NCBI GenBank assembly: GCA_001600495.1
Contig: BCKE01000064.1
Span: forward strand, 123,403 to 187,402
DNA from: Pilasporangium apinafurcum
Taxonomy: Eukaryota; Oomycota; Peronosporomycetes; Pythiales; Pythiaceae
DNA: 64,000 bases
Reading direction: 5' to 3'
Shown here: positions 28,101-39,338 of the stretch, one piece after another
Layout: every line of letters starts with the position of its first letter
Numbering within the stretch: position 1 is the stretch's first letter
Position numbers and translations under genes: made by a program
Notes under the pieces: generated by a model
Databases searched by the model: none
What the model saw: only the letters and a program-made list of their open reading frames with translations
Told to the model about the DNA's origin: nothing

Positions 28101-30585
28101 CAAGAAGAAGACACGAGATCCACTCTGGTATGAAACTATTTACTTTGATATCAACCTTCCGGATTTGAAGTATGCTCCTCAAGTCATGATGCGTGTTATG
28201 GATTATGACGATTTTGACTCGAATGACTTTGTTGGTATGGTGGCGATGAATTTGTCTGAAGCACATATCCGAACATCAGATCAACTGGCTAGCGGCAAGT
28301 TGTCGAAGCTACCAGATCCAAAGTGGCACCCATTAATGTTTCAGGAGCCAGGTGATTGCGAAGGTGAAATTCTTGCTTCCTTGGAACTAATTCGGAAGCA
28401 GTTTCCAGATGAGCAAATTCCCAAATCGGTTTCCATTATCCCAAAAACGCGCAAAGCATATCTTGAGATCACCGTATTGGGTTTGCGCAACATGGAACCG
28501 TATCAGTTCCTACCCATTCAATTGCCATTTGTGGAGTTTGTTTTGGGTGGTAAGGACCATGCGTCCCAAGAAATGATCACGGAAAAATCCAAGCGCCCTT
28601 CGGGTAGCAATCCGAACTTCTTACAGCGTATTGTGAAGGAAGTCGAGCTTCCAGAGAATGCTCATTTTGCTCCTCGGCTCAATATTATCGTGAAAGATAC
28701 ACGCCTCGGAGGTTTTCAGACTCCTATCATCGGCTCTGCTTCTATTGAGATGAGCACTAAGATCCCATGGTCAAAAAATTACCGTCCTCCACAGACTGAT
28801 TCATTTTTCGAAGTTGAGATTGAATCTGCTGAAGAGGGTGATGAAGAATCAGCGTTGCTTGGCGGAGGTAAAGATGAAATAGACCTAAATCTCGATACTG
28901 TTGACAATGGAGCCGGAGTTTTTGGAGCACTCAAAAGTATGGGTGTTGAACTTGACCCAAATGGTAACTTTGACGAGAGAACATCACGTCAGTCAAGTAA
29001 TCCAGACGACGATGATGACGAAAAAGTCAAAAAGTACTTGAAGTATCGTGAATTGCTGGATGGCGACTTGGAGTCGGAGCTGAAAACCACTCCGTTTGAG
29101 AAATATGCGTTGCACATCGGCCAAAAGCAAAAGAAGAAATCATTGATGGCTATGATGAATCCGTTCTCGAAGAAAGCACCACCAGTGAAGGGTGGAGGCG
29201 GCATATACAAGATTGCGGGTCAATTTAAGGGTTTGGTTCGAATCATGGAGCGTGAAGACGAGAAACCGTTATTGGACTTTGAAACGTTGTTACGACCGCT
29301 GCCTTATGAAGTCCGTGTATATGTTCTTGATGGTATTGGCTTTGCTCCGATGGATATTGGACTCAATGGTCGCCCGGGCAAATCAGATCCGTATCTGCGT
29401 ATGAGAATTGGGAAAGAAAAAGTGGATGATCGCAAGAATTACATTGAAGATACAACAGAACCAGACTTTTACAAAATGTACCAACTTCATGCGAATCTCC
29501 CTGGCGCAGGTATTTTAACCATTGAAGCCATGGATTATGATCTTATCGGTGGTGATGACTTGATCGGCTCCACATCTATCGATCTTGAAGATCGTCTGTT
29601 CGATCAGAGATGGCAAGAGATGGGTAAAATGTACGAAACTTCGAGTCGCCTTCGTTTGAAGCCTTTGGAAACGCGAACATTGCACATTCCAACTTCAAAG
29701 GCACCCATGGGCACAATCAAGTTGTGGGTGGACATTTTGAGCCCAGCCCAGTCTCATGACTATGCGCCTATTGACATTTCATTGCCTTCTCCTGTCGAGA
29801 TGGAGCTTCGTGTGATTGTTTGGAAAGCACGGAATATCCCATCGTTTGATATTGCAGAAGATATGAATGATCTATTCTTCCGTTGTTGGATGGAGGGATC
29901 TGAGTATCAGGAAACTGATATTCATTGGCGTGCAAAGAAAGGCAAGGGCTCATTCAATTGGCGCATGAAGTTCCCTATTGTTCTCGGTCATAAACAGCCG
30001 AACACAAAGACACCGTATTTCCACATTCAAGGATGGGACAAGGATGTTTTATCTGCCAATGATGCTATCGGTGAAAACATGATGGATTTGGGCTCATATT
30101 TCCAGAGAGCGTATAAGCTTAAGAGCAGCGTGCAATTCTTCGAAGATGATGAAGAGACAAAGAAGAGAAAGAAAAAAGCAACGTCAGATGATGATGCTGC
30201 TGTGAGGAAGATCAAGGAAGCAACAGGTCTTTGGGATGATGAAGATCCACCAGATTCGAAATGGTTGAAGTTGGAAAGTCTGGATCACAAGACGCACACG
30301 CGGAAGCATATGGGTGAGGTTTGTATATCGATGGAGTTGGTGCCTGCAGAGAGAGCCAAAAGTCAGCCGGTGGGAACAGGCCGCTCGGCTCCAAACAATT
30401 CGCCCTACTTGCCTCCACCTGCTGGTCGTCTGTCATTTTCACTCAATCCGTTCAAGGTCTTCAACGATTTGCTCGGACCTTCGATTTGTAACCGAATCAT
30501 GTGCTGTCTCTGCTGTGTTCTGTTCATGGTGGTCATCTATTTCTTGGCGCCATTCATCAATGTGGCACTTGTGACGCTGAACTAA
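25145..30585 (+). CDS. Ferlin-like multi-C2 tail-anchored protein
   Basis: Three exons, 25145-25477, 25557-25907 and 25975-30585 (introns of 79 and 67 bp), encode 1764 residues. About eight C2 domains can be seen at roughly 1-110, 178-284, 384-490, 549-650, 897-1020, 1054-1157, 1337-1437 and 1504-1597. Several keep calcium-loop aspartates such as DSNGFSDPFV, DSTGTSDPVV and DSNGLLDPYL; others, such as 1054-1157, have lost them. A single hydrophobic segment (CCLCCVLFMVVIYFLAPF) at ~1737-1755 anchors the C-terminus. This layout is that of ferlins, which act in calcium-triggered membrane fusion and repair. Vesicle fusion is therefore the likely role. There is an alanine/glycine/serine-rich linker at ~130-175. 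Confidence 0.92.
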
Positions 30586-31083
30586 GAAGAAAAGCGCTGT
30601 GCGAGAGAATGATTGTGTCTGCGCCTCAAGATTCTCCTGGTTTGTGTTTGCTTGTTAGGTTTTGCTGTCAGCATCTCATGTGCATTCTTCTGTCAGCGGA
30701 CTCAAATCCGCTACAACCTGTATAATTGTATAATGTATGAGCATTTTGCATGGAACGTTATGTATCGTTGATACTGTGATTATGTTTGCATTACAGCAAA
30801 TGAGAACTCATTCACCAGTCCAGGAATCGCCGACTTCTTCGATAGGAAGTATATCGTAATGATTGACGGAGTTGGTGTCGTTTATTTCGGGATCATCCTG
30901 CAACGTATGGCCAAAAAATAGCACTAGTTAATGTTGGGATGTGTGCCTCTCACAGGTTCGCTGCTTGCCAACTGAATAATGGAACGACTTGGCTGCATTT
31001 ACATTGATAAGCTTTGCAACGCAGCAAACGTTGGCTTCCATTTGTGATTCCACTCTGAAGGATAGGAATTTCTCAGAAGCAGC
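30586..31083. other. Intergenic, nothing recognised
   Basis: About 500 bases between two same-strand genes, covering the ferlin-like gene's 3' flank and the promoter of the 5-phosphatase gene. No gene, RNA or repeat was seen. Confidence 0.5.
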
Positions 31084-34000
31084 ATGCCTCGAAGCTCCAA
31101 TCGTGTTGGTGTAATTGTCGACGTAGAGGAACCTGCGAAATTTGCGACTCCTGAAGAGCCTTCACCATCCAAAACTGATCAAAATCATGCTGATGTGTCA
31201 AGAAAGGAGCTCGGTCCATCTACAATGTCGAAACCTACATCGGAGACTGCACGGTCCCAGCGACAAAAGGAGTTACTTCGTAAGAAAAAAGCAGAGCGAC
31301 GAGCACATGCAAAGCAAAGAGCTGCGGCGGCAGCTCTGAATGATGAAAGCGTACTCGTGGCACCACCAGCTCCAGATGAAATAAGCGATGAACGAAATAT
31401 TGATGCTCCAAGCTCCACAGATGCTGCTGCTAATGAAGCGAGCTTAGTGAATGCGAAGCATCACAAAGTCAACATATTAAATACACCGGATGCTTTTACA
31501 AGCGATGCAACGAAGAAACCAGCACCGTTATCAGTAGAGCCATCAGAGCTCGCAAGAACTGAAGACAATCTTGACGAAGAGACACAGAATTCACTCAATG
31601 AAGGTGAACCGTGCGCAGTCCAATCTGATGAAGCAGTGCAGGAAAAACAACATAAAGAAAAGAAGAAAAAGTGCACCGATGAGAAGAATGCGGCTTCTCG
31701 ACAAATCGACAATGATGTAGACGAACGAAAAATAGTAAGCTCAGCAAACGAGGCATGCGAAGCAATACCAACGTCGCCAAACGCGCCAGCAATCGTACTC
31801 AAAAAGAAAAATGTCAAGAAACGTAAATCTCAACGCCAAAAACCGACACCCCAATCTCCACATGCTGCCGCCACGACGATTCAGAAAGCACTCAAGAAGC
31901 GATTCTTAAAGAGGACGCTAACAAAATGCAAAGCATTGCTACGGCACTCTTCCAAGATTTTTGCAGAAGAATGGGTGCTCCCAGTAACTACTACTGAAGC
32001 AGCTTCTCCATCACGTTGCTCGGACACAAATACCATCGATCCATATGATTTGGATGGCACGATTGCACGTACGCAAGACGAAAGATCTGAGAGCTCTCAA
32101 CAAAATTTGATCAAAAATTCAGCTTTATTGTCAAATGGCCATATTGTATCGACCGAAAACTTTAATAGTGAGAAAGATGACTCATCTAATCACACTCTGG
32201 GTTCAACCACCCGTTATCACAAACAACTGCCAAGTTTGGTAATTCAGCAAGCTCATGATAGCTTGGCTGAGATTCCAGCTGAAGTACATCTTGACTCAGT
32301 CGCTCACGTGGAAAACTCACCCCAGACAAGGCAGCCCACTTTTTCTGAGCATCCATCATCATCATGCAGTGATTCGTGCTCGTCCGGCAGAAGCTCGCGT
32401 TCATCGTCATCGTTTTCGTATTCGTCTTCATGTTCGTCTTCATCAGAATGTAATGAATGCGACTATCCCAACGAAGACCATCGATCAAACGTGCGAAAAT
32501 TATCGCTGTCGAAAAAGTGGCCGCAAAACAAAAATTATGACAAGAAGGATAGGGAAGAGAAACGAGTTGAGGGAGAGTCGTGTAATGGGCCGAGCGCTTT
32601 TCTTGTACCGCCAATAGCGATTAAGACATTACCTCTTACTTCGGATGGTGGGCATCAGTACGATGACGTATACACTGAAATGGCCGTGCGAATCCAAGCA
32701 TTTGTGCGAGGAGTACATGGCCGTGAGCGAGCGAGAAAGAAGCAATTTGAACTTGATAAAGAGATTCAGCAGGAGGCGCTTGAAGAAGTCTGCAACGAAG
32801 CGTGTATACGGATTCAAGCATTAACGAGAGGATATTTACTACGAAAGCGCTTGAACATTGGCCAGTCATTGAAAAAAGATCGACCTGCAAAGGTGCAACA
32901 TGCACATAAGTTGAAGAAAGATCAGCGAAAGAGTAGTGAAGCCAAGCTATATGGACATGTTGAATCATCTACCCATATAAACAACAGAGAGAATGGAAGC
33001 AAGACATTTCTGGCTGCACATGAAAAAGATCGCGACAGTGAAAGTGATGTAGCGGAATGGCCGAAGGAGTTTAATCTCGAGGAGTTGGACGATTGGGACG
33101 AACTCAATAGCCAATCCACTTTAAACGGAGACTATGTTACGCACACGCATTTTCTCTCCAAGGGTAAGCTGCGCGTGTTCTGCGGAACCTGGAACCTTCA
33201 TGCAAAGAAACCTCGCGATGATTTACGCCTTTGGATCGCACTCAACAAGTATCACATCGTTGCCATAGGGAGCGAAGAATGTGTGAATTCCATCGTGAAA
33301 AGCGTTGTCTTTACATCCAAGCGCCAGTGGGAGGACCAACTTAAAGATGCACTTGGGCCAGAATACGTTTTGGTTGCCTCACATTCACTTACGGCCATCC
33401 ACAACATCGTGTTTGTGCACGAAAGCCTGCTCCCATTCTTGCAAAATATTCAGTCTGATGCCGTGGCAACAGGATTGGGGAATCAATTGGGGAATAAAGG
33501 AGGCGTCGGGATTGCGTTTTCAGTGGGATGCACAAATTTTGCGTTTGTGAACTGCCACTTTGATGCACATCAACATAATGTCGAAAAACGCAACGGCAAT
33601 TTCCATCGCATCAATCAGGAGCTTCGGCTGCTCCCTTTTCCGGCCCAAGCTCTGGCTCGACAATCGATGTCGTCGTCATCGAATCTAAATGGTTTGGGGA
33701 AAACGACTTCGAGTCGGTTCTCCGTTTCAGGACCGTCATTTTCGCTTCCACAAAATGGCATCAGCGGGAAAAAAATGGCCATCTCTGAGTGTTTTGACCG
33801 CGTCTTTTGGTACGGTGACCTCAATTACCGCATCAATGGTACACGGCGCATGATTGATCTGTTACTGCTGCACAACCAGTTCTCGGTACTTCGCTTTAAC
33901 GACCAATTGCAAATTGAGATGGAGAAGGGCAACATCTTCCCGCATTTCCGGGAAGGACCACTGCATTTCCGGCCAACGTACAAGTTTGACAAGCACAGCA

Positions 34001-34266
34001 ACGTCTATGATTCTTCAGCGAAGCAACGCATCCCGTCCTGGACTGATCGAATCTTATATTTATCGAATGAAAAGCCGAGTGACATTGAAATCTTGAGCTA
34101 CCGCAGCCACATGAGCTTCCAGACCTCGGATCATCGACCTGTCGGCGCAAGTTTCCAAGTAGCGTTCTCAACCCGCGAGCAAATGGAAGCGAAAGAATTT
34201 TCGCGGATCTTGGCGCGTGGATACAAAGGGAACGAGGCCAAGAGCGAAGTCTGCACCATTCAGTAA
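31084..34266 (+). CDS. Inositol-polyphosphate 5-phosphatase with IQ motifs
   Basis: A single-exon gene for 1060 residues. The C-terminal catalytic domain (~693-1030) has the 5-phosphatase signatures: GTWNLHAKKP at its start, FWYGDLNYRI, IPSWTDRILY and SDHRPV, which supply metal- and phosphate-binding residues. The N-terminal ~690 residues are charged and disordered. They hold IQ-like calmodulin-binding motifs near 260 (ATTIQKALKKRF), 534 (AVRIQAFVRGVHGRERAR) and 574 (CIRIQALTRGYLLRKR), and a run of almost pure Ser with Cys at ~430-455. It probably removes the 5-phosphate from phosphoinositides or inositol phosphates at membranes under calmodulin control. The catalytic call is firm; calmodulin control is inferred from the IQ motifs. 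Confidence 0.93.
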   Translation: MPRSSNRVGVIVDVEEPAKFATPEEPSPSKTDQNHADVSRKELGPSTMSKPTSETARSQRQKELLRKKKAERRAHAKQRAAAAALNDESVLVAPPAPDEISDERNIDAPSSTDAAANEASLVNAKHHKVNILNTPDAFTSDATKKPAPLSVEPSELARTEDNLDEETQNSLNEGEPCAVQSDEAVQEKQHKEKKKKCTDEKNAASRQIDNDVDERKIVSSANEACEAIPTSPNAPAIVLKKKNVKKRKSQRQKPTPQSPHAAATTIQKALKKRFLKRTLTKCKALLRHSSKIFAEEWVLPVTTTEAASPSRCSDTNTIDPYDLDGTIARTQDERSESSQQNLIKNSALLSNGHIVSTENFNSEKDDSSNHTLGSTTRYHKQLPSLVIQQAHDSLAEIPAEVHLDSVAHVENSPQTRQPTFSEHPSSSCSDSCSSGRSSRSSSSFSYSSSCSSSSECNECDYPNEDHRSNVRKLSLSKKWPQNKNYDKKDREEKRVEGESCNGPSAFLVPPIAIKTLPLTSDGGHQYDDVYTEMAVRIQAFVRGVHGRERARKKQFELDKEIQQEALEEVCNEACIRIQALTRGYLLRKRLNIGQSLKKDRPAKVQHAHKLKKDQRKSSEAKLYGHVESSTHINNRENGSKTFLAAHEKDRDSESDVAEWPKEFNLEELDDWDELNSQSTLNGDYVTHTHFLSKGKLRVFCGTWNLHAKKPRDDLRLWIALNKYHIVAIGSEECVNSIVKSVVFTSKRQWEDQLKDALGPEYVLVASHSLTAIHNIVFVHESLLPFLQNIQSDAVATGLGNQLGNKGGVGIAFSVGCTNFAFVNCHFDAHQHNVEKRNGNFHRINQELRLLPFPAQALARQSMSSSSNLNGLGKTTSSRFSVSGPSFSLPQNGISGKKMAISECFDRVFWYGDLNYRINGTRRMIDLLLLHNQFSVLRFNDQLQIEMEKGNIFPHFREGPLHFRPTYKFDKHSNVYDSSAKQRIPSWTDRILYLSNEKPSDIEILSYRSHMSFQTSDHRPVGASFQVAFSTREQMEAKEFSRILARGYKGNEAKSEVCTIQ

Positions 34267-34838
34267 ATATGTACATAAGTTGATGAATCGATGAGTTGAC
34301 CCACACCGACTGTCCAGTGACGAAGATGCCTGTGTGAATGATACACACAGATTTTGTATGCAGGCGGAAATCCCAAAGGAGGTATAGTGGGATATTCTAT
34401 GGGTGGGTGGAATTAAACGCAAAAATGATGCTACTCCTGCTAGTTGCGTTTCTCTTCACCTTGGGAAGATCGAAGCGCTCCATTGACTAATGGTCTTGTG
34501 GTTATGATGGTGTACTTTCTTTGCCGTGGTACTTCAACTTGAGCCCATCCAACGCCTGTGCACATGCTTCACGTTTGGGTTTCTCTTATGTTTGAAGTTG
34601 GGCGATTACTCTGGTTTTCAGGCGTGTGTGCGATTACGCCACGCCGACTAAACAAGGCTGAAGAAAGCACAAAGCTCGACGACTATGTGCTCTCAACACA
34701 AAATTCGCCCACTCGTTCTTTAATTTGGATACAAAAAATGCTGACATGCACAGCTTCCATGATTCGTGTCGATGACTACCGTCTTTTTCGTCATTCCAAA
34801 ATCTTCTCTCAACAACCGCGGTCAAATAAACATTCGCC
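34267..34838. other. Intergenic with ABC-transporter promoter
   Basis: About 570 bases between two same-strand genes. No coding frame is convincing. The right end holds the initiator-like motif listed separately. Confidence 0.5.
34790..34800 (+). promoter_or_regulatory. Initiator-like element of the ABC transporter gene
   Basis: The sequence GTCATTCCAAA fits the oomycete initiator core TCATTYY and lies about 40-50 bases before the ATG at 34839. Confidence 0.35.
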
Positions 34839-37800
34839 ATGACAGAGGGACAAGAAGCAGCTCCGTTGGAACATCAGCAATCGCAACAACAGCCAAAGCG
34901 ACTAGTGCTCGAGTCTGGTGCCACACTCATGGCACATGGCCCTCATGTCCTTCATGAATACATGGCGTCGACTATGGAAACGGCGCTGGGACGAGAGTTA
35001 CCACAGATGGAAGTGCGTTTCTCCAATCTCAGTATATCTGCGGACGTCGTTGTGGCCGATGTGGACGATCGGAAGAATTTACCGACGCTCTGGAACACGG
35101 TGCTGAAAGCACTGGCGGGTTGTGTGGCCAAGCGTCAAGTGACACACAAGGAAATCCTCAAGAATGTCTCGGGTACCTTTAAACCGGGCACGATGACGCT
35201 GATTCTCGGGCAGCCAAGTTCAGGGAAATCGTCATTGATGAAAATTCTCAGTGGCCGATTCCCTATAGAGAAGAACATGACAGTGGAGGGAGAAATGATG
35301 TACAATGGTTATTCACAACACGAGATCCGCAAGCGTTTGCCACAGTTTGTCACGTACGTGACCCAGAATGATCGGCATTTCCCACTACTGACACCCAAAG
35401 AAACTCTGGAATTCGCACATGCGTGTTGCGGGAGAAAGCTCACGAAGAAAGGGAAAGAATTGCTTTTGAACGGAAAAGGTACCTCAGAGCAGAACCAGGC
35501 AGCATTGGAGGCAGCACAGGCTATTTTCGCGCATTACCCCGAGGTCATTATCGAGCAACTTGGGCTTCAGGACTGCCAAGATACGCTTGTGGGCGATGCC
35601 ATGTTGCGTGGTGTTTCTGGTGGCGAAAGGAAACGTGTGACGATAGGAGAAATGGAGTTTGGTATGCGCAACGTGACGTTCATGGATGAGATCAGCACGG
35701 GACTCGACAGTGCAGCGACGTTCGATATCATCAGCACACAACGCAGTATCGCCAAGACACTGCGGAAAACGGTCGTGATGGCATTGCTACAGCCTTCACC
35801 TGAGGTGTTTGCGTTATTTGACAATGTATTAATGCTTAATGCTGGTGAAGTGATGTACTTTGGTCCATGTGACCAAGTGGTGGAGTATTTCGAAACCCTA
35901 GGGTTCGTTTGTCCGCCTGAACGAGACATTGCTGACTATCTAATGGACTTGGGAACACATCATCAGCATCGTTATGAAGTTGCTGGTGTCCATAGGCAGC
36001 CACAGGTTGTCAGTGAATTTGCCGAGCGGTTCCGTGAATCTTCGATCTATCACCAGACGCTACGCGAGTTGGAGACCCCACTCGACTCTGAAAAGCTTGA
36101 GAACGTGCATTTTTACATGGACCAGGTCCCGATGTTCCATCAAAGCTTTTGGCCATCCACCTTGATACTATTGAAGCGTCAGATGAGATTGACTGTTCGC
36201 AACAAACCGTTCCTATTCGGTAGGACACTGATGATCATTATTATGGGGTTACTTTACGCCACAACGTTTTACGATTTCAATCCGATCGAGATTCAGGTGG
36301 TCGCGGGCATCATCTTTGCCGGAGTTTTGTTCCTCTCGCTCGGCCAGGCGTCGCAATTACCGGCGTTTCTCGCAGCCCGAGACGTGTTTTACAAGCAACG
36401 CGGTGCTAATTTTTTCCAAACCACGGCGTTCGTGCTCGCAAATGCGATTTGTCAGCTTCCCCTTGGTGCTGGAGAAACACTGACATTTGGCACGCTCGTG
36501 TATTTCATGTGCGGGTTTGTCGCGCGATTATCTAACTTCGTCATTTTCGAGCTCCTGCTGATGCTGACCAACTTTGCGTTAACAGCATTCGTATTTTTCA
36601 TCACTGCGGCAACTCCAAACATCGACATTGCGACGGCCACGACTATGTTTTGCATCCTACTATTCATCGTCTTTGCTGGATTTATCGTCATTAAGAGCCA
36701 AATTCCGGACTATTTGATCTGGTTGTACTGGATCAGTCCTGTGAGTTGGACCATGAATGCACTTGCTATCAACGAATATCGCACGGATGAGTACGATGTC
36801 TGCGAATATGATGGCATCCCATATTGCGCAATGTTTGAGAACCGCACTATGGGCGAGTATTACTTGTCACTCTTCGATTTTCGGACAGACAAGGTCTGGA
36901 TTATCTATGCAATCATCTTCCTAGTCGCCATGTATGTCTTCTTCACAGTGTTAACCTGCATTGCACTGGAATACAAACGATATGAGAGTCCTGAACACAT
37001 CGCACTCACTAAGCAGGCACACGAACAAGAAAACGAAGACGAAGTTGGATACGCGCTCGTCGTGACGCCGACCGCTTCAGGCATTTTACGCAATTCCACG
37101 CCTTTAACTCCACTGCCTGCTAAAGAATTTGTTGTCGAGGTGAAGTCCACAGAGAAAAACTTCACACCAGTCACATTGGCGTTTCAGGACTTATGGTACT
37201 CCGTGCCAGTTCCAAACAACCCACGCGAGTCGATCGATTTGTTGAAAGGCATCAGTGGGTATGCATTACCTGGGACAATGACAGCACTGATGGGTGCCTC
37301 TGGCGCTGGAAAGACAACGTTGATGGACGTCATTGCTGGACGGAAGACTGGTGGAAAAATTCAAGGCAAGATCTTCATGAACGGCTATGAAGCCTCAGAC
37401 TTGGCAGTACGGCGTGCAACAGGATACTGCGAGCAAATGGATATCCATTCCACAGCATCAACGATCCGTGAAGCATTAACGTTTAGCGCCTTCTTGCGTC
37501 AAGATAGCAGTATTCCTGCAAGCAAGAAATACGATTCTGTGAAGGAGTGCATTGATCTACTGGACTTGGGCGATATTGCCGATCAGATCATCCGCGGAAA
37601 TTCGGTGGAACAGATGAAGCGATTGACGATCGGTGTCGAATTGGCGGCACAACCGAGCATACTGTTCTTGGACGAGCCCACCAGTGGACTGGATGCGCGG
37701 TCGACCAAAATAATAATGGAAGGTGTTCGGAAAGTTGCCAAGTCTGGTCGTACGATTGTCTGTACGATCCACCAACCATCGACTGAGATTTTCCTTTTGT

Positions 37801-39035
37801 TTGATAGCTTGTTGCTGCTCAAACGAGGTGGTGAGACGGTCTTTTTTGGTGAGCTTGGTCGGAAAGCAGGGAACTTGATCAACTATTTCGAGTCCATTCC
37901 CGGAGTCCTTCCACTGCCAAGCCATTATAATCCAGCGGCGTGGATGTTGGAGTGCATTGGTGCGGGCGTTGCGAACACAGTCGAGGCTAACCATGCGCAC
38001 GAGATCGATTTTACCCAAAGCTATAATACTAGCGAGAAAAAACTTGCCTTAGACACCATGCTGGCCAAACCAGGGATCGGCTGTCCATCGAACGAGCTGG
38101 ACGAGGTCACTTTTGTCAAGAAACGAGCCGCCAGTTCCATCACGCAGCTTCAATTCCTGACGCGGCGGTCCTTTGACATGTACTGGCGCTCACCGACGTA
38201 CAATCTCACGCGATTAGTTATGTCGTTGTTTTTGGCGTTGATTTTTGGCTTCACGTTCACAGGCGCTGACTACGCAACTTACCAAGGGCTCAACTCTGGG
38301 GTAGGCATGATCTTCGTCGCGACGGTATTCAACGGCATGATCTCGTTCCAGTGTGCGATACCTGCGGCTTCTGAGGATCGCGCCGCATTCTACCGCGAAC
38401 GGAATGCACAGACGTACAATGCACTTTGGTATTTCGTCGCCTTGACGTTTGTGGAGATTCCGTACGTTTTCTTCAGCGCGTTAATGTTCACAGTCGTGTT
38501 TTACCCGCTTGTTGGATTCACTGGTTTTGGGACAGCCGTGCTCTATTGGATCAACACGGCATTGCTCATCCTCATGCAGACGTACATGGGGCAGATGTTT
38601 GCATATGCGCTGCCAAGCGAAGAAGTTGCGGGAATCATTGGTGTGCTCTTCAACGCCATTTTCTTCCTATTCATGGGGTTTAGTCCGCCAGCGAACCTCA
38701 TTCCATCAGGATACAAGTGGCTTTATGAGCTCAGTCCACCACGATACGCACTATCGATCCTTGGTGCACTTATCTTCTCCGATTGTCCGCACGAACCGAC
38801 ATCTGATGATATTACGGATCAGTTTCTTCATGTTGGTCCCAATCTCGGGTGCCAACCGCTTCAGGGCGCACCTGTGACAGTGGGGAACGTGACCGTGAAG
38901 CAATATACGGAATCGGTCTTTGGCATGAAACACGACGAAATATGGCGCAATTTCGCGGTGGTATTGGCCATCATCGTGCTCTTCCGCGTGCTAGCGTTGC
39001 TGGGATTGCGCTTTATCAACCATCAGAAGCGGTAG
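34839..39035 (+). CDS. PDR-type (ABCG full-size) ABC transporter
   Basis: A single-exon gene for 1398 residues with the duplicated (NBD-TMD)2 order of pleiotropic drug resistance transporters. NBD1 (~100-330) has Walker A GQPSSGKS, signature VSGGERKR and Walker B FMDEISTGLD. TMD1 spans ~444-717. NBD2 (~777-1000) has Walker A GASGAGKT, a divergent signature NSVEQMKRL and Walker B FLDEPTSGLD. TMD2 spans ~1097-1397. The uneven ATP sites (non-canonical residues in one signature) are normal for PDR proteins. It exports hydrophobic compounds or lipids at the plasma membrane; in a plant pathogen it may handle toxins. The ATG at 34839 lies after an initiator-like motif. Confidence 0.95.
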   Translation: MTEGQEAAPLEHQQSQQQPKRLVLESGATLMAHGPHVLHEYMASTMETALGRELPQMEVRFSNLSISADVVVADVDDRKNLPTLWNTVLKALAGCVAKRQVTHKEILKNVSGTFKPGTMTLILGQPSSGKSSLMKILSGRFPIEKNMTVEGEMMYNGYSQHEIRKRLPQFVTYVTQNDRHFPLLTPKETLEFAHACCGRKLTKKGKELLLNGKGTSEQNQAALEAAQAIFAHYPEVIIEQLGLQDCQDTLVGDAMLRGVSGGERKRVTIGEMEFGMRNVTFMDEISTGLDSAATFDIISTQRSIAKTLRKTVVMALLQPSPEVFALFDNVLMLNAGEVMYFGPCDQVVEYFETLGFVCPPERDIADYLMDLGTHHQHRYEVAGVHRQPQVVSEFAERFRESSIYHQTLRELETPLDSEKLENVHFYMDQVPMFHQSFWPSTLILLKRQMRLTVRNKPFLFGRTLMIIIMGLLYATTFYDFNPIEIQVVAGIIFAGVLFLSLGQASQLPAFLAARDVFYKQRGANFFQTTAFVLANAICQLPLGAGETLTFGTLVYFMCGFVARLSNFVIFELLLMLTNFALTAFVFFITAATPNIDIATATTMFCILLFIVFAGFIVIKSQIPDYLIWLYWISPVSWTMNALAINEYRTDEYDVCEYDGIPYCAMFENRTMGEYYLSLFDFRTDKVWIIYAIIFLVAMYVFFTVLTCIALEYKRYESPEHIALTKQAHEQENEDEVGYALVVTPTASGILRNSTPLTPLPAKEFVVEVKSTEKNFTPVTLAFQDLWYSVPVPNNPRESIDLLKGISGYALPGTMTALMGASGAGKTTLMDVIAGRKTGGKIQGKIFMNGYEASDLAVRRATGYCEQMDIHSTASTIREALTFSAFLRQDSSIPASKKYDSVKECIDLLDLGDIADQIIRGNSVEQMKRLTIGVELAAQPSILFLDEPTSGLDARSTKIIMEGVRKVAKSGRTIVCTIHQPSTEIFLLFDSLLLLKRGGETVFFGELGRKAGNLINYFESIPGVLPLPSHYNPAAWMLECIGAGVANTVEANHAHEIDFTQSYNTSEKKLALDTMLAKPGIGCPSNELDEVTFVKKRAASSITQLQFLTRRSFDMYWRSPTYNLTRLVMSLFLALIFGFTFTGADYATYQGLNSGVGMIFVATVFNGMISFQCAIPAASEDRAAFYRERNAQTYNALWYFVALTFVEIPYVFFSALMFTVVFYPLVGFTGFGTAVLYWINTALLILMQTYMGQMFAYALPSEEVAGIIGVLFNAIFFLFMGFSPPANLIPSGYKWLYELSPPRYALSILGALIFSDCPHEPTSDDITDQFLHVGPNLGCQPLQGAPVTVGNVTVKQYTESVFGMKHDEIWRNFAVVLAIIVLFRVLALLGLRFINHQKR

Positions 39036-39338
39036 ACATTTGAGATCGACGGTTTTGTATCAGGACAATTGATGTATGATGATTGGTCAAAAATATTCGA
39101 CGGCATTAAATTAAGAAATTACGGTAAATGTCACACTCAAGACCAGTACTCTTGCAAAAAAATTTAATCAAGCAGTATACCTACTTATCATATATAAATA
39201 TTAAATATAAATTTAATTATGTTCCCATTTCTTCACTATATACAAAAATAAAGATGCGGATTTGTGTACCTCGTCATTGGTTGGCGCTCGTGGAAACAAA
39301 AGGAAATCTTTGAACGAATTGATAACCCACATTCGAAA
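39036..39338. other. Short AT-rich intergenic region
   Basis: About 300 bases, very AT-rich at 39150-39250, between the ABC transporter and the SOD-like gene. Nothing else was recognised. Confidence 0.5.

Noticed and set aside
37557-38018. ORFs antisense to the ABC transporter
   Set aside because: Shadows of a strongly conserved coding sequence on the other strand.
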